NCBI GenBank assembly: GCA_913050035.1
Contig: CAJXAC010000005.1
Span: 1 to 60,028 of the forward strand
Origin: an uncultured Gammaproteobacteria bacterium
GTDB lineage: Bacteria > Pseudomonadota > Gammaproteobacteria > Pseudomonadales > Azotimanducaceae
Length of the DNA stretch: 60,028 bases
Direction of reading: 5' to 3'
Shown: positions 1-8,745 of the stretch, in pieces
Layout: every line of letters starts with the position of its first letter
Numbering within the stretch: position 1 is the first letter of the stretch
Made by a program: the position numbers and the translations under genes
Notes under the pieces: generated by a model
Told to the model about the DNA's origin: nothing
Seen by the model: only the letters and a program-made list of their open reading frames with translations
Database searches by the model: none

Positions 1-555
1 GGTGCCGGCGCGCAAGCCAGTGATACTGAAACTTTTGTGGCTGTTAAAGCCCATATCGACAATTGGCGTTGGGCTGGGGTGCCTTTTTACCTGCGCACTG
101 GTAAGCGTATGTCTGACAAGGTTACAGAAATCGTTATCAGCTACAAAAGCCTGCCGCACAATATTTTTTCTGCCGGTGAAAATATTCCGAACAAATTAGT
201 GATTCGGTTACAGCCTGACGAGGGCATCGAAATGCACATGGTTTCAAAGCTGCATAGTTTAAAAAACCGCATGACCCTAGCGCGCCAGACCCTGCAGTTG
301 GACTTTTTAAACTCTTCGAGTATGGAACGTATCCCGGATGCCTACGAGCGGCTATTTTTGGATGTGATTCGAGGTGATCAGTCGCTGTTTGTGGGGCGTG
401 AGGAGGTCGAAGAATCCTGGCGTTGGTGCGATACCTTAATTCAAGCGTGGCGCACTCAAGGTGTTGAGGTTAAAGGGTATCGAGCAGGCTCTAATGGACC
501 AACCCGGGCAGAATTATTGATCGAGAACGACGGTCGGAGCTGGCATGAAAGCTAG
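1..555 (+). CDS. zwf: Glucose-6-phosphate 1-dehydrogenase, C-terminal part (5' truncated by window edge)
   Basis: This is the last ~184 residues of glucose-6-phosphate dehydrogenase, which oxidises glucose-6-phosphate to 6-phosphogluconolactone with NADP+ in the cytosol (first step of the oxidative pentose phosphate and Entner-Doudoroff routes). The frame is open from base 1, so the true start lies outside the window. Recognisable C-terminal family features are the WRWAGVPFYLRTGKRM stretch, a beta-sheet segment with the RLQPDEGIE motif, and the conserved AYERLFLDVIRGDQSLFV region. The end overlaps the next gene, pgl, by 11 bases, so the two consecutive pathway enzymes are probably translationally coupled. 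Identification is firm; only the N-terminal part is missing. Confidence 0.95.
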   Translation, partial: GAGAQASDTETFVAVKAHIDNWRWAGVPFYLRTGKRMSDKVTEIVISYKSLPHNIFSAGENIPNKLVIRLQPDEGIEMHMVSKLHSLKNRMTLARQTLQLDFLNSSSMERIPDAYERLFLDVIRGDQSLFVGREEVEESWRWCDTLIQAWRTQGVEVKGYRAGSNGPTRAELLIENDGRSWHES

Positions 556-1261
556 TGTGTCGGTGCCGCGACCGCAGGTTCGTACGTTTGCTCAGGCCAC
601 GGACCTTGACAGGGCCCTGTGCCAGTCCGTTAGCGAGTGTCTCGAGGGTGCAATAAAACTTCGGGGCAAAGCAACGCTGGTGGTTTCCGGAGGCAGCACG
701 CCTTTGGGATTTCTGCGTCTGATGGCGCAACAGCAATTACCTTGGTCCCAGGTGCTTGTCACTCTGGCTGATGAGCGCTGGGTGCCGGTGCAACACGCAG
801 ATAGTAATGAACGAATGGTGCGCGAGCACCTAATTGATCACACGGGAGCACAATTTTTGTCCCTGCGGGGTGTTGAGTCGTCATCTACCCAGGCGCAGCA
901 GCGCTTGCAGGAGCAAATGCTGGGCAATGATCAGTTTGACGTTGTCATACTTGGCATGGGCACCGACGGTCATACGGCGTCGCTATTTCCGCAAGCGGCA
1001 GATCTAGCAACGCTGTTGGATGTGCACAACCCAAATTGCTGCGCAGTAGTTGATCCGATTACCGCACCCTATCAACGGCTTAGCTTAACGTTGTCCAGGT
1101 TATTGAACAGCCGCTCCATCATTCTCCATGTAACCGGTAGCAGCAAGCGTGAGGTCCTAGAGCGGGCTTGGGCTACCCAGTCATTGCCTATTGCCGCGGT
1201 ATTGCGGCAGGAGCTAGTGCCACTGGAGATATACATTGACCAACCGCTTGAGCTTGCCTAG
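545..1261 (+). CDS. pgl: 6-phosphogluconolactonase (DevB type)
   Basis: This 238-residue cytosolic enzyme hydrolyses the lactone made by Zwf to 6-phosphogluconate. It belongs to the glucosamine-6-phosphate isomerase-like (DevB) family. Visible signatures are VVSGGSTP near the N-terminus (sugar phosphate loop), TLADERWVP in the middle, and GMGTDGHTASLFP, the most diagnostic motif. The ATG start has a GGAGC ribosome-binding sequence four bases upstream and lies inside the 3' end of zwf, which supports coupled expression. Length is normal for the family. No edd or eda gene follows, so the window does not show whether 6-phosphogluconate goes to the Entner-Doudoroff pathway. Confidence 0.95.
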   Translation: MKASVSVPRPQVRTFAQATDLDRALCQSVSECLEGAIKLRGKATLVVSGGSTPLGFLRLMAQQQLPWSQVLVTLADERWVPVQHADSNERMVREHLIDHTGAQFLSLRGVESSSTQAQQRLQEQMLGNDQFDVVILGMGTDGHTASLFPQAADLATLLDVHNPNCCAVVDPITAPYQRLSLTLSRLLNSRSIILHVTGSSKREVLERAWATQSLPIAAVLRQELVPLEIYIDQPLELA

Positions 1262-1527
1262 GTAAAGATAATAGTCCGCGCGACTAAAAGGTACGGATCC
1301 AATTCCCGGGTCAGTAACTAACGTAGCAAACTTCCTCTGGGTCAGGTGTTCAAGCACAAAGTTAAACCCATGACACTTTGAACAAGCGTATACTTGGTCC
1401 TGATCTAACGCGGAATCCATCCAGCGATGCCTGTTTTACTGCACCAGAAGTATGCAACTTGTTCGTTTCATGAAAGAGCAACGTTGACCCTGCCAGTGCA
1501 CCCATTGGCTGGATTAGGTTAAAGATC

Positions 1528-2037
1528 GTGTCTGAATCGGTATTGGACAGCGAGCATGAGCGCTGGATGCTGAGAGCCTTAGAACTTGCCCAGCGTGCCG
1601 GCTGCGCCCAAGAGGTACCGGTTGGCGCGGTAGTGGTTCGTGGTCAAGAAATCATTGGTGAAGGATGGAATCAGAGTATTGCACTCGATGATCCAACCGC
1701 CCACGCAGAGATTATGGCCCTGCGCGACGCTGGGCGTGCAACACGCAATTATCGGCTGCCAGACACTACCCTCTACGTCACGGTAGAACCGTGCATGATG
1801 TGCCTAGGAGCGAGTATTCATGCACGGGTAGCGCGCATTTGCTATGGCGCGCCAGAGCCCAAGGCGGGAGCATTGGTCAGTCAACCCAGCGATCAGCGCC
1901 AGCACTTTAATCATTTTCCGCAAGTCATCGGTGGCGTGCTGGCAGAGCCTTGTAGCGAGTTAATGAGTACTTTCTTTGCGGCTCGTCGTAACCAGCAGCG
2001 GCGCACAAAAAAACTGCGTGGTGATAGCGTTCTGTGA
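1528..2037 (+). CDS. tadA: tRNA-specific adenosine deaminase (A34 to inosine)
   Basis: This 169-residue zinc enzyme deaminates adenosine 34 to inosine in tRNA-Arg(ACG), allowing wobble decoding of CGN codons; it is usually essential. The cytidine/adenosine deaminase signatures are complete: HAE at residues 59-61 (zinc ligand and proton shuttle) and PCMMC at 88-92 (two zinc-ligand cysteines). The start is a GTG at 1528 giving MSESVLDSEHE; no strong ribosome-binding site precedes it. The C-terminus ends in a basic RRNQQRRTKKLR tail, typical of bacterial TadA. It stands alone between pgl and purL with 266 bases upstream that contain no other gene I can support. Confidence 0.95.
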   Translation: MSESVLDSEHERWMLRALELAQRAGCAQEVPVGAVVVRGQEIIGEGWNQSIALDDPTAHAEIMALRDAGRATRNYRLPDTTLYVTVEPCMMCLGASIHARVARICYGAPEPKAGALVSQPSDQRQHFNHFPQVIGGVLAEPCSELMSTFFAARRNQQRRTKKLRGDSVL

Positions 2038-2103
2038 GGGTTGAGTGGTCGTGCGTCCGGGCTCCAAGGGCCGTGACTTTGTCGGATTTAGTTAGGGAAA
2101 TAA

Positions 2104-5100
2104 ATGAGTAATAAAAAAGGTTCCGAGGCGCTTACTTTTCAAGTGCTTGCTGGGCCGCCAGCGTTGAGTCAATTCGCTTTGCAGCGTATGCAAAGGCGGG
2201 TGCCGAGTATCGCCTACGCTGAATTTGTGCATATTCTGCAGGTACGCGCTCCATTAGTTGGCGACGCGCTGGGGCGCGCGGAGCGGCTACTGCGTTATGG
2301 ACCGCAACAGCAAATGCCGGCGCCTGCAGGTATGCGCAGTCATACCGTATTACCGCGGCGTGGCACCATTTCTCCATGGTCTAGTAAGGCCACGGATATT
2401 TTTGCTTTGTCGGGCTTGTCTGAAGTTGTGCGTGTTGAGCGGGGCATACGTTGGTTTACTCGGCAAGATTCGGGCTTTGCTGCAGATGATACCGCCCACC
2501 TATACGATCGAATGACTGAAGAATGTTGGCGCGAAGAGGACTTTGAGGGCATTTTTGCCCAGTCTGAACCCGCCCCGGTCGGCCATGTCGCACTTTGGTC
2601 GGAGGGTGTACAGACCCTTGCAGAAGCCAACACAGCGCTGGGGCTGGCCTTGTCAGATGATGAGATTGAATATCTGGAAGCAGCCTACAAGCAGCTTGAG
2701 CGAGATCCGACCGACGTAGAGTTGATGATGTTTGCTCAGGCAAATTCCGAGCATTGCCGGCACAAGATTTTTAATGCGGATTGGGTGGTCGATGGATCGC
2801 CACAGTTGAAGTCACTATTTGCGATGATCCGCAACACCTATCAGCAGATCAATGGCCAAGGCATTCTCAGTGCCTATAGCGATAATGCCGCCGTGATCGA
2901 AGGGCATTCGGTGGCTCGATTGTCGGTGCAGGAGTCAAAAGACTACGTCTTCGAGACCGCACCGGCGCACATATTGATGAAGGTAGAGACGCATAACCAC
3001 CCGACAGCGATTGCGCCCTTCGCCGGTGCCGCAACGGGTTCCGGTGGTGAAATTCGTGACGAAGGCGCGGTGGGGCGAGGCTCTAAACCGAAAGCTGGAC
3101 TCAGTGGCTTTACCACATCGCATCTAAACATTCCCAATGCGTCGCAACCTTGGGAACTAGCCACTGGCAAACCGGAACACATGGCATCGGCGCTGGAGAT
3201 CATGCTCGAGGGCCCGATTGGTGCCGCCAGCTTTAATAATGAGTATGGACGTCCGGCGATTTGTGGTTATTTCCGCAGCTTTGAAATGCCTGACCCAATT
3301 GTTCAAGCCGACGCCCGCGAGGTTGTGCGCGGTTATCACAAACCGGTAATGATTGCCGGTGGTGTGGGTTCAGTGCGCACTGAGCATGTGCACGCACGAC
3401 CATTTCCACAGGGCACTGCGCTCGTGGTGTTGGGCGGCCCGGCCATGTTGATCGGTTTGGGCGGTGGTGCCGCATCCAGTATGGCCTCCGGCGCTAGCTC
3501 CTCAGAACTAGATTTTGCCTCGGTGCAACGTGGTAATCCTGAAATGGAGCGGCGCTGTCAGGAGGTCATCGATGGTTGCTGCGCGATGGGAGAGGCCAAC
3601 CCGATCTTGTTGATTCACGACGTTGGTGCCGGTGGTCTGTCAAATGCATTACCAGAACTCATCGACGACGCAAAGTCAGGTGGGCGTATCCGTCTGCGTG
3701 ATGTGCTTAATGCGGATCTTGGGATGTCGCCATTGGAAATCTGGTGCAATGAGGCTCAAGAGCGCTATGTACTTGGCATTGAGCAAACTCAGCTCGAGCA
3801 ATTTGCTGCGTTATGCGAGCGCGAACGATGTCCATACGCGGTTGTGGGTGAGTCCACTGACGATGGTCAATTAGTGGTCGCAGACGCTTGGTTCGATAAT
3901 AATCCGGTGGACCTGCCATTAAATGTTTTACTCGGTAAAGTGCCGAAGACCCAGCGGCAATTTCAGCGCCATACCCAGAATTGGCCGCCCCTGGACTTGA
4001 CTGGAGTATCCTTAGCAGAGGCGCTGCCCAGAGTGTTGCGGTTTCCAACAGTGGCCAGCAAGAAATTTCTCATAACCATTGGCGACCGCAGTATCACTGG
4101 ACTAGTGGCGTGCCAGCCGATGGTCGGCCCGTGGCAAGAGCCAGTGGCGGATGTAGCGGTGACGCTAAGCGGCTATCAAACCTTTGCCGGCGAAGCCTTT
4201 GCCATGGGTGAGCGTAGCCCATTGGCACTGATTAACCCTGCAGCTGCAGCACGTATGACCGTTGCGGAGACCCTAACAAACTTGGTTGCTGCAGATCTTA
4301 GCGCCCTAGATCGCGTGGTGTTGTCGGCTAACTGGATGGCCGCTGCGGGCAGCGATGCCGAGGATCAAGCGCTATTTGATGCAGTAACCGCGGTTGGAGA
4401 GGAGTTTTGCCCGGCATTAGGTATTGCCATACCCGTAGGTAAAGACTCCTTATCGATGCAGACGCGCTGGCAGCAGGCTGGGGTGGATAAGCGGGTAATT
4501 TCGCCGCTTACACTAATTGTTTCTGGTTTTGCGCCGGTACAGGATGTGCGTAAGACGCTGACGCCGGTTTTGCAGCCGCATATGGACACTGTGTTAGTGC
4601 TTTTGCAGTTTGGACAGCAGCGTCTAGGGGGCAGCTGTTTGGCCCAGGTTTATGGCCAGTTGGGCGATACCGCACCCGATGTTGATGATGCTGGGGCCTT
4701 TAAAGCATTGCTTGAATGGCTAATGGATATGAAGCGGCGGGGATTGATCCATGCCTTACATGACCGCTCTGACGGTGGCTTAATCACCACGCTGCTGGAG
4801 ATGGCGTTTGCCAGCCGCATGGGGTTGGATGTGGATATAGTCGCCACAGATGATTTGCTTGCGGCGTTATTCAACGAAGAAATTGGTTTTGTTGCACAAG
4901 TGGATGCGGCTCGGTTGCAAGAGTTGCAAGCCTCAGCGCCTTGTCTATGTACACCCATAGCTCGCCTCCGAGAGGATGAAAGGGTGCTCATTAAGCACGG
5001 TGATGGCCTTGTAGGAGAGTTCAGCCGTCAGGAACTACAGCAGCAATGGGCCGAGACCAGTTATCGAATGCAGCGTTTGCGCGACAGCGAGGCGTGTGCT

Positions 5101-5988
5101 GATGAGGAGTTTGCAGACATTCTGCAGGGTCGCAACGACGACCCGGGATTAAGCTCAAAGCTTACCTTCGATCCAGCACAGCGGTCAGCGCCCGAGAGCT
5201 TGTATATCAATGCAGGGGCTAAACCCACCATGGCAGTGTTGCGGGAGCAGGGTGTGAATGGCCATATAGAAATGGCTGCGGCTTTTGATGCGGCAGGTTT
5301 TCGCTGCGTTGACGTGCATATGTCGGATCTTATTCGCGGTCACCGCACCCTTAGCGAGTTCGATAGCCTCGTCGCCTGTGGCGGATTTTCCTATGGTGAT
5401 GTCCTTGGCGGCGGTGGCGGTTGGGCCAAGACCGCGCTGTTCAACGAGCAAGTGCGTCAACAATTTGCAGATTATTTTCGCAGCGACGCGCTGGTTCTTG
5501 GGGTCTGTAATGGCTGCCAAATGCTTGCGCAAATGGCAGAGCTTATTCCTGGGGCCGAGCACTGGCCGCGCTTTGTGCGCAATCGCAGCGAGCAATTTGA
5601 AGGTCGGACAGTCATGGTGAACGTGGCGACCAACGCTTCGCCCTGGTTAGATGGCATGCAGGGCAGTGTCATCCCGGTTGCGGTGGCCCACGGCGAAGGC
5701 CGTGCTGAGTTTTCTGACCCAGAGGATTTAGCGCGGTTGGCTGCACAGGGTCAGATTGCGCTGAATTACGTGGATGGAAAGCATCAAATCACCGAGCGCT
5801 ATCCGCATAATCCGAATGGTGCGAGTCAGGGCCTGGCCGGTCTTACTGGCGCAGGTGGTCGGGTACTGTTGATGATGCCGCATCCGGAGCGGGTGTTCCG
5901 CAGTTGTCAGAATGTGGCCACAGAGCCCAGCTGGGGTGAATTTGGGCCTTGGATGCGCCTCTTTGATAACGCGCGCAAAGCCTTGTAA
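2104..5988 (+). CDS. purL: Phosphoribosylformylglycinamidine synthase, long single-chain form
   Basis: This 1294-residue enzyme converts FGAR, ATP and glutamine to FGAM in the fourth step of purine synthesis. It matches the length of the large proteobacterial PurL, which fuses the PurS-like, synthetase and glutaminase parts found separately in other bacteria. From N- to C-terminus I see the PurS-like domain (~1-160), FGAM synthetase halves with [13 protein letters not shown] and [15 protein letters not shown], and a class I glutamine amidotransferase domain (~1040-1294). The last carries the nucleophile in [10 protein letters not shown] and the His/Glu pair in MPHPERVFR. All catalytic features appear intact. 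It is probably a single-gene unit: the next gene is convergent and only 13 bases away, with no clear terminator hairpin. Confidence 0.97.
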   Translation: MSNKKGSEALTFQVLAGPPALSQFALQRMQRRVPSIAYAEFVHILQVRAPLVGDALGRAERLLRYGPQQQMPAPAGMRSHTVLPRRGTISPWSSKATDIFALSGLSEVVRVERGIRWFTRQDSGFAADDTAHLYDRMTEECWREEDFEGIFAQSEPAPVGHVALWSEGVQTLAEANTALGLALSDDEIEYLEAAYKQLERDPTDVELMMFAQANSEHCRHKIFNADWVVDGSPQLKSLFAMIRNTYQQINGQGILSAYSDNAAVIEGHSVARLSVQESKDYVFETAPAHILMKVETHNHPTAIAPFAGAATGSGGEIRDEGAVGRGSKPKAGLSGFTTSHLNIPNASQPWELATGKPEHMASALEIMLEGPIGAASFNNEYGRPAICGYFRSFEMPDPIVQADAREVVRGYHKPVMIAGGVGSVRTEHVHARPFPQGTALVVLGGPAMLIGLGGGAASSMASGASSSELDFASVQRGNPEMERRCQEVIDGCCAMGEANPILLIHDVGAGGLSNALPELIDDAKSGGRIRLRDVLNADLGMSPLEIWCNEAQERYVLGIEQTQLEQFAALCERERCPYAVVGESTDDGQLVVADAWFDNNPVDLPLNVLLGKVPKTQRQFQRHTQNWPPLDLTGVSLAEALPRVLRFPTVASKKFLITIGDRSITGLVACQPMVGPWQEPVADVAVTLSGYQTFAGEAFAMGERSPLALINPAAAARMTVAETLTNLVAADLSALDRVVLSANWMAAAGSDAEDQALFDAVTAVGEEFCPALGIAIPVGKDSLSMQTRWQQAGVDKRVISPLTLIVSGFAPVQDVRKTLTPVLQPHMDTVLVLLQFGQQRLGGSCLAQVYGQLGDTAPDVDDAGAFKALLEWLMDMKRRGLIHALHDRSDGGLITTLLEMAFASRMGLDVDIVATDDLLAALFNEEIGFVAQVDAARLQELQASAPCLCTPIARLREDERVLIKHGDGLVGEFSRQELQQQWAETSYRMQRLRDSEACADEEFADILQGRNDDPGLSSKLTFDPAQRSAPESLYINAGAKPTMAVLREQGVNGHIEMAAAFDAAGFRCVDVHMSDLIRGHRTLSEFDSLVACGGFSYGDVLGGGGGWAKTALFNEQVRQQFADYFRSDALVLGVCNGCQMLAQMAELIPGAEHWPRFVRNRSEQFEGRTVMVNVATNASPWLDGMQGSVIPVAVAHGEGRAEFSDPEDLARLAAQGQIALNYVDGKHQITERYPHNPNGASQGLAGLTGAGGRVLLMMPHPERVFRSCQNVATEPSWGEFGPWMRLFDNARKAL

Positions 5989-6001
5989 GCGCCATCGATC
6001 G

Positions 6002-6547
6002 TCAGGACTTTGGGCGCTTGAACAATAAGTCTTGGTAGTGGGTCGGATAAACGTCAGTTTTACGATCGGCAAAATAGTGTTGTAGCGTTTGCGTAATTAC
6101 CGGAAACGCTAACTGATCCCAAGGGATGTCCTTTTCATAAAATAACTCAACTTCCAAGGATTCAGGGCCGCTACTGTACTCTGGCCCTTCCAGATCGGCG
6201 CGAAAAAACGTATAGACTTGAGAAATGTGCGGCAGGCTGAAGACGGTATATAGTTGCAGATTGGTGACTCGTGCATTCGCCTCTTCCATTGTCTCGCGCG
6301 CAGCGCCCTCAGCAATGGTTTCAGAATTTTCCAGAAAGCCCGCTGGCAGAGTCCAGTAGCCCTCGCGCGGTGCTATTGCGCGTTTGCAGAGCAATACCTG
6401 GTCCCGCCAAATTGGCAGGGTGCCTGCAATGACGCGTGGGTTTTGATAATGAATGGTATGGCATGCAGTGCACACTGAGCGTGGCAAGCTGTCGCCTTCG
6501 GGAACTTTAATTTCTGTACGGGCACCGCACAAGCTGCAATATTTCAT
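6002..6547 (-). CDS. NUDIX hydrolase with N-terminal zinc ribbon
   Basis: This 181-residue protein starts with a treble-cysteine-pair zinc ribbon (YCSLCG at 3-8 and CTACH at 26-30) followed by a NUDIX domain. Members of this group hydrolyse nucleoside diphosphates linked to another moiety (ADP-ribose or NAD(H)-type substrates); the exact substrate cannot be read from sequence. The NUDIX box begins at Gly70 and includes Glu76, Arg84-Glu85 and Glu88-Glu89, so the metal-binding glutamates are present. The usual glycine near the box end is Asn91. It is convergent with purL and divergent from the carbonic-anhydrase-like gene, so it is probably transcribed alone. A TATACT hexamer lies just upstream of its ATG, but I see no good -35 element. 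Confidence 0.88.
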   Translation of the reverse strand: MKYCSLCGARTEIKVPEGDSLPRSVCTACHTIHYQNPRVIAGTLPIWRDQVLLCKRAIAPREGYWTLPAGFLENSETIAEGAARETMEEANARVTNLQLYTVFSLPHISQVYTFFRADLEGPEYSSGPESLEVELFYEKDIPWDQLAFPVITQTLQHYFADRKTDVYPTHYQDLLFKRPKS

Positions 6548-6633
6548 CGGCAGAGTATACCGTTAATAGCCCACGGCAGGCGCGGTGGTACTCAAGCAAG
6601 TGCTTCATTACCATGGCATAAAAGGAGGGCTAG

Positions 6634-7170
6634 ATGTTGTATCAACTTGATGATCTGCAGGTGCAGGCAAAGGGTGACTATTGGGTTGCTGATAACGCTG
6701 TGGTGCTTGGTAACGTGCTGTTATGCCAAGATGCCAGCGTCTGGTTTAACGCGGTTCTGCGTGGTGATACGGAATTAATCACGGTGGGTGAGGGATCCAA
6801 TGTGCAGGATGGTTCAGTACTGCATACCGATCTCGGTTATCCCATTAATATTGGCGCTCATGTCACCATTGGCCACAAGGTCATGCTGCATGGTTGCGAC
6901 ATTGGCGAGGGGTCGCTTATCGGCATCAACTCTGTGGTGTTGAATGGAGCAAAGATTGGCAAAAATTGCATTATTGGAGCCAACGCGTTGATTACAGAAG
7001 GCAAGGTGATTCCGGACAACTCCATGGTTATGGGTTCGCCCGGTAAGGTAGTTAAAACGCTGAGCGACGAGCAGGGTGCGGCAATTCGTATGGGAGCAAA
7101 GCACTATGTTGAAAACTCGCGGCGGTTTCGTGACGGACTGGTGCCCCAGGCTAGTGCGGTGACAAACTAG
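6634..7170 (+). CDS. Gamma-carbonic-anhydrase-like hexapeptide-repeat protein (YrdA/PaaY family)
   Basis: This 178-residue left-handed beta-helix protein has hexapeptide repeats throughout residues ~30-140 (for example [29 protein letters not shown]). Histidines in VLHTD and IGHKVMLHG match the zinc-ligand pattern of gamma-class carbonic anhydrases. Close relatives such as YrdA are small cytosolic trimers with weak or uncertain carbonic anhydrase activity, so activity is inferred. The start is well fixed: ATG at 6634 has a strong AAGGAGGG ribosome-binding site a few bases upstream. purT begins 11 bases after its stop, so the two are likely cotranscribed. A bicarbonate or one-carbon link with purine synthesis is only a contextual guess. 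Confidence 0.9.
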   Translation: MLYQLDDLQVQAKGDYWVADNAVVLGNVLLCQDASVWFNAVLRGDTELITVGEGSNVQDGSVLHTDLGYPINIGAHVTIGHKVMLHGCDIGEGSLIGINSVVLNGAKIGKNCIIGANALITEGKVIPDNSMVMGSPGKVVKTLSDEQGAAIRMGAKHYVENSRRFRDGLVPQASAVTN

Positions 7171-7181
7171 GGCCTGTTGTT

Positions 7182-8378
7182 GTGAGCGATGAACAGACGC
7201 GTATAGGTACAGCGCTGGCGGCTACCGCAACCCGGGTGATGTTGTTAGGCAGTGGCGAGCTTGGCAAAGAAGTAGCCCTTGAACTGCAGCGACTTGGAGT
7301 GGAAGTCATCGCTGTGGATCGCTATCCAAATGCGCCGGCGATGCAGGTCGCCCACAGCAGCCACGTCATCGATATGCTTGACGAGTCGGCCTTGCGGGGA
7401 TTGATCAACCAGGAGCGGCCGGATCTTATCGTGCCAGAGATCGAAGCCATTGCGACCTCGGTGCTGGTTGAGTTGGAGGCCCAGGGGCAGCGGGTAATTC
7501 CCACCGCCATGGCGGCGCGTCTGACCATGGATCGGGAAGGTATTCGTAACCTAGCAGCGCAAACTCTAGAGGTGCCGACTTCGCCATTTCGATTTGCAGC
7601 AACCTATGAAGACTATCAGCAGGCGATTACCGCAATAGGTCTGCCCTGTGTGGTCAAGCCGGTCATGTCCAGTTCCGGCAAAGGGCAGTCGACACTGCAT
7701 ACCCAAGATGATGTCGATCCTGCATGGCAATATGCCCGAGAGGGCGCCCGCGGAGCGGCAGGAAAGGTGATCGTTGAGGGGTTCGTAGATTTCGATTATG
7801 AAATTACTCTGCTTACTGTGCGCCATATAGGTGGCACGAGTTTCTGTGAGCCAATTGGCCATCGACAGGTGGGTGGTGACTATCAAGAATCGTGGCAGCC
7901 TCAGCCCATGAGTCCCATCGCACTAGAACAATGCCAACGCATTGCCGAGCAAGTCACCACTGCCTTGGGTGGTTGGGGACTATTTGGTGTGGAGTTTTTT
8001 ATCAAAGGCGACCAAGTCTATTTTTCTGAGGTCAGCCCGCGACCGCACGATACCGGCATGGTGACTCTAATCAGTCAAGACCTCAGCGAATTTGCTTTGC
8101 ATGTTCGCGCTATTCTGGGCCTACCGGTGCCGAACATTCGCGCCCGTGGAGCGGCAGCATCAGCAGTAATTTTGGCGCACGGAAAATCCACCGCGCTGAG
8201 CTATAGCGGCGTTAGAGAGGCGCTTGCGGCTGCAGATACTCAAGTGCGGTTATTCGGCAAGCCAGAGGTGGATGGCGAGCGCAGAGTAGGCGTTGCCTTG
8301 GCCCTGGATGACGACATAGAAAGTGCTCGGCAACGAGCGATGAGCGTTGCGGCCCAGGTTACTGTGCATTACAGCTAG
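7182..8378 (+). CDS. purT: Formate-dependent phosphoribosylglycinamide formyltransferase (GAR transformylase 2)
   Basis: This 398-residue ATP-grasp enzyme makes formyl-GAR from GAR, formate and ATP, an alternative to folate-dependent PurN at step three of purine synthesis. Near the N-terminus, [21 protein letters not shown] is the PreATP-grasp nucleotide-like fold. [14 protein letters not shown] is the ATP-grasp loop, and [27 protein letters not shown] carries the metal/substrate region typical of PurT. The start is a GTG at 7182. Length matches E. coli PurT (392). It sits 11 bases after the carbonic-anhydrase-like gene. purN is not in the window, so I cannot say whether both routes exist. 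Confidence 0.96.
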   Translation: MSDEQTRIGTALAATATRVMLLGSGELGKEVALELQRLGVEVIAVDRYPNAPAMQVAHSSHVIDMLDESALRGLINQERPDLIVPEIEAIATSVLVELEAQGQRVIPTAMAARLTMDREGIRNLAAQTLEVPTSPFRFAATYEDYQQAITAIGLPCVVKPVMSSSGKGQSTLHTQDDVDPAWQYAREGARGAAGKVIVEGFVDFDYEITLLTVRHIGGTSFCEPIGHRQVGGDYQESWQPQPMSPIALEQCQRIAEQVTTALGGWGLFGVEFFIKGDQVYFSEVSPRPHDTGMVTLISQDLSEFALHVRAILGLPVPNIRARGAAASAVILAHGKSTALSYSGVREALAAADTQVRLFGKPEVDGERRVGVALALDDDIESARQRAMSVAAQVTVHYS

Positions 8379-8384
8379 CACCCC

Positions 8385-8413
8385 TTGGCAAGTTAAGCGG
8401 GTAGCGTTATAGT
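8385..8413 (+). promoter_or_regulatory. Sigma-70-type promoter for the leuA leader transcript
   Basis: TTGGCA (8385-8390) and TATAGT (8408-8413) are separated by exactly 17 bases, close to the consensus -35 and -10 hexamers. The predicted transcription start is at or within a base or two of 8420. That is the A of the ATG opening the short leader ORF, so that ORF would be leaderless or would use a later start such as GTG at 8480. Confidence 0.6.
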
Positions 8414-8419
8414 CCACCC

Positions 8420-8605
8420 ATGAGTTTAGTTAGGCGCCCAGTTCAATCCTACGTTACCGCGACTGCGGTGCGGTGGGCTGTGCGTGACCAAAACCGCTAC
8501 GGCTATGCCAACAGTAATTCGGCAGCGAACGCCAAGAACACTGGTCTATTATCCCTTCTGGCGCTGCTCGCGTTAAACCTGCTGCCGGTTGCACCGGCAA
8601 AATAA
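8420..8605 (+). CDS. Putative leuA leader peptide (leucine-rich end)
   Basis: This 61-codon ORF ends with a dense group of leucine codons: nine Leu among the last 20 residues (LLSLLALLALNLLPVAPAK). It lies between a good promoter and leuA, a leucine biosynthesis gene. In enterobacteria the leu operon is controlled by a leader peptide with a leucine run that senses charged tRNA-Leu. Seen here are the leucine cluster, the position and the downstream inverted repeats; a regulatory role is inferred. No ribosome-binding site precedes the ATG, and the predicted transcript start coincides with it. The true start could be the in-frame GTG at 8480, giving ~41 residues. It could also be a chance ORF. 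Confidence 0.4.
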   Translation: MSLVRRPVQSYVTATAVRWAVRDQNRYGYANSNSAANAKNTGLLSLLALLALNLLPVAPAK

Positions 8606-8745
8606 TCAAACCCCAGCGCAGTATTAGCGCACCCAGAAACAAAGAAGCAGTCACCACAGGACCTGTGGAGTGATGTATATTGCAACCGCCTGTGCCTTTT
8701 GCGCCGGCGAATACGTGGAACGACGATATGTCCAAGGGCATTAAA

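Larger units (their letters stand above)
8379..8745 (+). promoter_or_regulatory. leuA upstream region: promoter plus candidate leucine leader
   Basis: This 367-base stretch separates purT from leuA and is unusually long for this window. It holds a good promoter (8385-8413), a short ORF ending in leucine codons (8420-8605) and several inverted repeats. GCCGGT/ACCGGC lies at 8584-8589 and 8593-8598. CCACAGG/CCTGTGG lies at 8654-8660 and 8662-8668. A second CCTGTG copy at 8689-8694 is followed by CCTTTT. The two CCTGTG copies can both pair with the single CACAGG at 8655-8660, so the folds exclude each other. This is what a transcription-attenuation leader would look like, but the attenuator itself is inferred. 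Confidence 0.5.

Noticed and set aside
1214-1420. 68-codon minus-strand ORF spanning the end of pgl and the gap before tadA
   Set aside because: It overlaps pgl antisense, has no good start or known family, and a plus-strand reading of the gap shows no gene, tRNA or clear promoter either.
1262-1527. Unexplained 266-base gap between pgl and tadA
   Set aside because: Looked for a tRNA cloverleaf, small ORF, terminator and promoter. A TATACT-like hexamer at 1389-1394 has no properly spaced -35, so nothing is supported.
8584-8598. GCCGGT-TGC-ACCGGC hairpin as a terminator of the leader transcript
   Set aside because: On the plus strand it overlaps the end of the leader ORF and is followed by A-rich sequence, not T. 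It would fit a minus-strand terminator, but no minus-strand gene is present. Kept only as part of the leader structure.
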